64,000 nt of DNA from Clostridioides difficile_D (lineage in GTDB: Bacteria; Bacillota; Clostridia; Peptostreptococcales; Peptostreptococcaceae): NCBI GenBank assembly GCA_945861085.1, contig OX244046.1, positions 868,001 to 932,000 on the forward strand, written 5' to 3'. The translations under genes were made by a program, and so were the position numbers. Positions 60,687-64,000 of this stretch are shown here, one piece after another. The notes under the pieces are model-generated. The model searched no databases. It was not told where the DNA came from and saw only the letters and a list, made by a program, of their open reading frames with translations. Positions within the stretch are counted from its first letter, which is position 1. Each line of letters begins with the position of its first letter.

Positions 60687-61880
60687 ATGTGCATTATATC
60701 AAAAGATAGAGCAAAGGAAATAAAAATAGTAGATACTACTTTAAGAGATGGAGAGCAAACAGCTGGGGTTGTATTTGCAAATAGAGAAAAAATAATGATT
60801 GCTGAAATGTTAAGTGACCTAGGTGTTGACCAAATTGAAGTTGGTATACCTACTATGGGTGGAGATGAAAAAAATGTAATAAAGCACATATGTAGTAGAA
60901 ATTTAAAATCAGATATAATGGCTTGGAATAGAGCAGTAATAAAAGATGTTGAAGAATCTATTTCTTGTGGTGTTGATGCAGTAGCTATATCAATATCAGT
61001 ATCTGACATTCATATAGAAAATAAATTGAGAACTTCTAGAGGTTGGGTTTTAGAAAACATGGCCAAAACAGTTGAATTTGCAAAGAAAAATGGACTATAT
61101 GTTTCAGTAAATGGAGAAGATGCTTCAAGAGCAGATATAGACTTCTTAACTGAATTTATAAATGTTGGAAAACAAGCAGGGGCAGATAGATTTAGATACT
61201 GTGATACAGTAGGAGTTATGAATCCTTTTTCTATAAAGAATGCAATAGAAACTCTTTATGAAAGAACTAATTTTGACATAGAAATGCATACACATAATGA
61301 CTTTGGGATGGCAACTGCAAATGCACTTGCAGGAATAGCAGCAGGAGCAAATTATGTTGGTGTTACAGTAAATGGATTAGGGGAAAGAGCAGGAAATGCA
61401 GCATTAGAAGAGGTTTTAATGGCACTTAAGTGCGTCTATAAATGTGATTTAAATAATATAGATACTAGAAAATTTAGAGGAATATGTGAGTATGTAGCAC
61501 AGGCATCAGGAAGAATTCTTCCTACATGGAAACCAGTAGTTGGAGATAATATGTTTATACATGAATCTGGTATACATGCAGATGGAGCTTTAAAAGACCC
61601 ACATAACTATGAACCATTTGACCCAAGTGAAGTAAATCTTGAAAGAAAAATAGTAATCGGTAAACATTCAGGAAGAGCTGCAGTTATAAACAAATTGAGT
61701 GAATATGAAATGTATATTTCTCCAGAAAACGCTACCAAACTATTAAATGCTATAAGAGCTACATCTATAAGATTAAAAAGAAGTTTAATGGATAAAGAAA
61801 TTCTTCAATTATATTGTGATATACTAGCACATGAGAAAGGTACAACGGAAGAAGAAGCAGTTAGAGGTTCATATATTTAA
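60687..61880 (+). CDS. aksA: Homocitrate synthase-like enzyme, probable Re-citrate synthase
   Basis: This 397-residue DRE-TIM metallolyase condenses acetyl-CoA with a 2-oxo acid. Motifs: VDTTLRDGEQTAG at the start, the metal-binding MHTHNDFGMATAN and NGLGERAGNA, and the C-terminal FIHESGIHADG. It is shorter than isopropylmalate synthase and lacks its leucine-binding domain. Directly followed by aconitase and isocitrate dehydrogenase, it most likely makes citrate from oxaloacetate, as shown for the related Re-citrate synthase of Clostridium kluyveri. The symbol aksA reflects homology only. Confidence 0.82.
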   Translation: MCIISKDRAKEIKIVDTTLRDGEQTAGVVFANREKIMIAEMLSDLGVDQIEVGIPTMGGDEKNVIKHICSRNLKSDIMAWNRAVIKDVEESISCGVDAVAISISVSDIHIENKLRTSRGWVLENMAKTVEFAKKNGLYVSVNGEDASRADIDFLTEFINVGKQAGADRFRYCDTVGVMNPFSIKNAIETLYERTNFDIEMHTHNDFGMATANALAGIAAGANYVGVTVNGLGERAGNAALEEVLMALKCVYKCDLNNIDTRKFRGICEYVAQASGRILPTWKPVVGDNMFIHESGIHADGALKDPHNYEPFDPSEVNLERKIVIGKHSGRAAVINKLSEYEMYISPENATKLLNAIRATSIRLKRSLMDKEILQLYCDILAHEKGTTEEEAVRGSYI

Positions 61881-61904
61881 GGCATAATTGTTTAGGAGGA
61901 AAAA

Positions 61905-63830
61905 ATGGGAGATAATATAGTTTATAAAATAATTAAAAAACATATAGTAGATGGAGAAGCTATTGCTGGTAACTCAATTGGTATAAAAATAGACCAGACT
62001 TTAACACAAGATTCTACTGGAACAATGACATATCTTCAACTAGAAGCTATGGAAATAGATAAAGTAAAGACTAAAAGAAGTGTGGCATTTGTAGACCATA
62101 ATATGTTACAACAAGGATTTGAAAATGCAGATGACCATAAGTATATACAAACAGTGGCTGATAAATATGGAGTTTATTTCTCTAAGCCAGGCAACGGTAT
62201 TTGCCATCAAGTATTTTTAGAAAGATTTTCAACACCAGGAGATACACTTTTAGGTTCTGATAGCCACACACCTACTGCTGGAGGTGTGGGTATGATGGCT
62301 ATTGGAGCTGGTGGATTAGATGTTGCTCTAGCTATGGCAGGAGGAGCGTACTATATAAAAGCACCAAAAGTCTGTAAGGTGAATCTAGTTGGAAAGTTAA
62401 ATAATATGGTATCATCAAAAGATATAATATTAGAAGTGTTAAGAAAACAAACTGTAAAAGGTGGAGTAGGAAAAGTTTATGAATATGGTGGAGAAGGTGT
62501 TAAAAGTTTATCTGTTCCACAAAGAGCTACAATAACAAACATGGGAGCTGAACTTGGAGCAACTACTTCAATCTTCCCAAGTGATGAAAAAACATTAGAA
62601 TTCTTTAAGAGTCAAGGAAGAGAAGATACATGGATAGAGTTAAAACCAGATGCAGATGCGGTTTATGATGAAGAAATTACTATAAACTTGGATGAATTAA
62701 AACCATTAGCTGCAAAACCTCATAGTCCAGATAATGTAGATGAAGTTGAAAATATAGGAAAAATTAAAATAGACCAAGTTGCAATAGGAAGTTGTACAAA
62801 TTCTTCTTATGAAGACTTAATGAAAGTAGCTCAAATCCTAAAAGGAAATAAGGTACATAAGGATGTGAGTTTAGTAATAGCACCAGGTTCAAGACAAGTT
62901 ATGGAGATGATTGCTAGAAATGGGGCTTTAGCAGACATAATAAGTGCTGGAGCTAGAATACTAGAAAATTCTTGTGGTCCATGTATAGGTATGGGGCAAT
63001 CTCCAGGTACTGATTCTGTATCTTTAAGAACTTTCAACAGAAATTTCTATGGAAGAAGTGGAACTTTATCAGCAAAAGTATATTTAGTGAGCCCAGAAGT
63101 AGCAGCAGTAAGTGCAATCAAGGGAGTGCTTACAGACCCAAGAGAATTTGATATTAAATTTACAAACTTAGATGTAAATGAATTTTTGATAGATGATAGC
63201 ATGATAATAAAACCTGCTGATGTAGGAAGTGATGTAGAAGTAGTTAGAGGACCTAATATAAAACCTTTCCCTCTTAATACAGAGCTAAGTCAGTCTATAG
63301 ATGGAAAAATTATACTAAAGACAGAAGATAATATAACTACTGACCATATAATGCCATCAAATGCTAAGTTACTTCCTTTTAGAAGTAATATACCATATCT
63401 TGCAAACTATTGTTTTAACACTATAGATACAGAGTTTCCTCAAAGAGCAAAAGACAATGGTGGAGGATTTATAGTTGGTGGAGATAATTATGGTCAAGGT
63501 TCAAGTAGAGAGCATGCAGCTTTAGCACCATTATACTTAGGTGTTAAAGGGGTAATAGTAAAGAGCTTTGCAAGAATCCACAAGGCTAACCTGATAAATA
63601 GTGGTATAATTCCAATGGAGTTTTGTGATGAGAAAGATTATGAAAACCTATCTCTTTTAGATAGTCTGGAGATACCAAATATTTTAGATAATTTAGATAA
63701 TGGAATTTTGGAAGTTAAGAACACAACTAAAGGAACTTCTTTTAAGGTTAAAGTAGAATTATCAGAAAAAGAAGTAGATGTATTAAAAGCTGGTGGAAAA
63801 TTAAATTACACTAAAAATCAAGCTAATTAA
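61905..63830 (+). CDS. acnB: Aconitate hydratase
   Basis: This 641-residue [4Fe-4S] enzyme interconverts citrate and isocitrate. Cluster ligands are the cysteine of IGSCTNSSYEDL and the two of NSCGPCIGMG; LLGSDSHTPTAGG and the C-terminal swivel domain (GGDNYGQGSSREHAAL) are present. It is of the shorter monomeric aconitase/IPM isomerase-like class. It starts 24 bases after the synthase gene behind AGGAGG and precedes the dehydrogenase by 21 bases. Confidence 0.93.
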   Translation: MGDNIVYKIIKKHIVDGEAIAGNSIGIKIDQTLTQDSTGTMTYLQLEAMEIDKVKTKRSVAFVDHNMLQQGFENADDHKYIQTVADKYGVYFSKPGNGICHQVFLERFSTPGDTLLGSDSHTPTAGGVGMMAIGAGGLDVALAMAGGAYYIKAPKVCKVNLVGKLNNMVSSKDIILEVLRKQTVKGGVGKVYEYGGEGVKSLSVPQRATITNMGAELGATTSIFPSDEKTLEFFKSQGREDTWIELKPDADAVYDEEITINLDELKPLAAKPHSPDNVDEVENIGKIKIDQVAIGSCTNSSYEDLMKVAQILKGNKVHKDVSLVIAPGSRQVMEMIARNGALADIISAGARILENSCGPCIGMGQSPGTDSVSLRTFNRNFYGRSGTLSAKVYLVSPEVAAVSAIKGVLTDPREFDIKFTNLDVNEFLIDDSMIIKPADVGSDVEVVRGPNIKPFPLNTELSQSIDGKIILKTEDNITTDHIMPSNAKLLPFRSNIPYLANYCFNTIDTEFPQRAKDNGGGFIVGGDNYGQGSSREHAALAPLYLGVKGVIVKSFARIHKANLINSGIIPMEFCDEKDYENLSLLDSLEIPNILDNLDNGILEVKNTTKGTSFKVKVELSEKEVDVLKAGGKLNYTKNQAN

Positions 63831-63851
63831 TATGAAAAGAGGGAATATTGA

Positions 63852-64000
63852 ATGTATAAAGTGACACTTATACCAGGCGATGGAATAGGACCAGAAGTTG
63901 CGAAAGCTATGAAAAAGGTAGTAGAAGCTACGGGGGTAAAAATAGAATGGGAAGAAGTTAATGCAGGAGAGGCAGTTATTGAAGAATATGGAACTCCACT
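63852..64000 (+). CDS. icd: Isocitrate dehydrogenase, 5' part (cut by window end)
   Basis: The first 49 codons are visible (MYKVTLIPGDGIGPEV...), the typical start of isocitrate/isopropylmalate dehydrogenases. Its place after citrate synthase-like and aconitase genes favours isocitrate dehydrogenase, giving 2-oxoglutarate for glutamate synthesis. The ATG at 63852 follows AAGAGGGAA. The gene runs beyond 64000. Confidence 0.85.
   Translation, partial: MYKVTLIPGDGIGPEVAKAMKKVVEATGVKIEWEEVNAGEAVIEEYGTP

Overview
This window is AT-rich, low-GC Gram-positive DNA carrying the spoIIA (spoIIAA-spoIIAB-sigF) and spoVAC-AD-AE sporulation operons, a second spoIVB-type protease, yunB, a rubrerythrin/PerR/superoxide reductase cluster and a group I intron-transposon chimera (IStron). 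Together these point to an anaerobic endospore former, very probably Clostridioides difficile. No rRNA, tRNA or CRISPR array was seen.

Layout. 1-3914: spoIIA operon, with a good sigma-H-type promoter, then the spoVA operon. 4007-8945: a LacI-family regulator followed by an orphan four-gene operon (two membrane proteins, an M20 amidohydrolase and a DUF1177 protein). 9215-24198: cell envelope and housekeeping genes (class A PBP with a repetitive tail, YunB, SpoIVB-like protease, amidase, ABC-F protein, Lit-like membrane protein, HflX, degenerate Nudix protein, YigZ, split TauE pair, NadE, YebC). 24577-34993: a carnitine-type (cai-like) CoA module of crotonase, GntP permease, type III CoA-transferase, acyl-CoA dehydrogenase and EtfBA. 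It is preceded by a textbook -24/-12 sigma-54 promoter and three upstream palindromes. It is followed by a PAS/AAA+/Fis sigma-54 activator whose gene is split by a 2.0-kb IStron encoding TnpB only. 35330-42990: small accessory genes (a 22-residue-repeat DUF4116 protein, flavodoxin, GGDIF/EAL phosphodiesterase, Usp, a lone EIIB-like protein, a GntR regulator and an MFS exporter).

43118-47638: a beta-glucoside PTS operon controlled by a RAT/terminator antitermination switch and its own LicT/BglG protein. 47954-52193: a two-component system plus BcrA-type ABC transporter, typical of antimicrobial peptide detoxification, with codon use richer in G+C than its surroundings and thus probably acquired. 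52490-55520: oxidative stress cluster (rubrerythrin, PerR, desulfoferrodoxin, rubredoxin-glutamate synthase fusion) with a candidate PerR box. 55840-60224: MBL-fold protein, YkvI-like transporter, DUF5071 gene with a stop at codon 2, and a DEAD-box helicase. 60687-64000: a partial oxidative citrate branch (Re-citrate synthase/homocitrate synthase-like, aconitase, isocitrate dehydrogenase cut by the window end).

Most notable points: the IStron sits inside the activator of a sigma-54 regulon whose target promoter and enhancer sites can be read 7 kb upstream, so this catabolic module may depend on ribozyme splicing. A pair of inverted ~115-bp MITE-like repeats, an IS605/omega-RNA right-end fossil, and an 11-bp phased operator array in front of the peptide transporter are the other structured non-coding signals. 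Coordinates and starts were chosen by reading Shine-Dalgarno spacing. Functions rest on motif recognition, without database searches.
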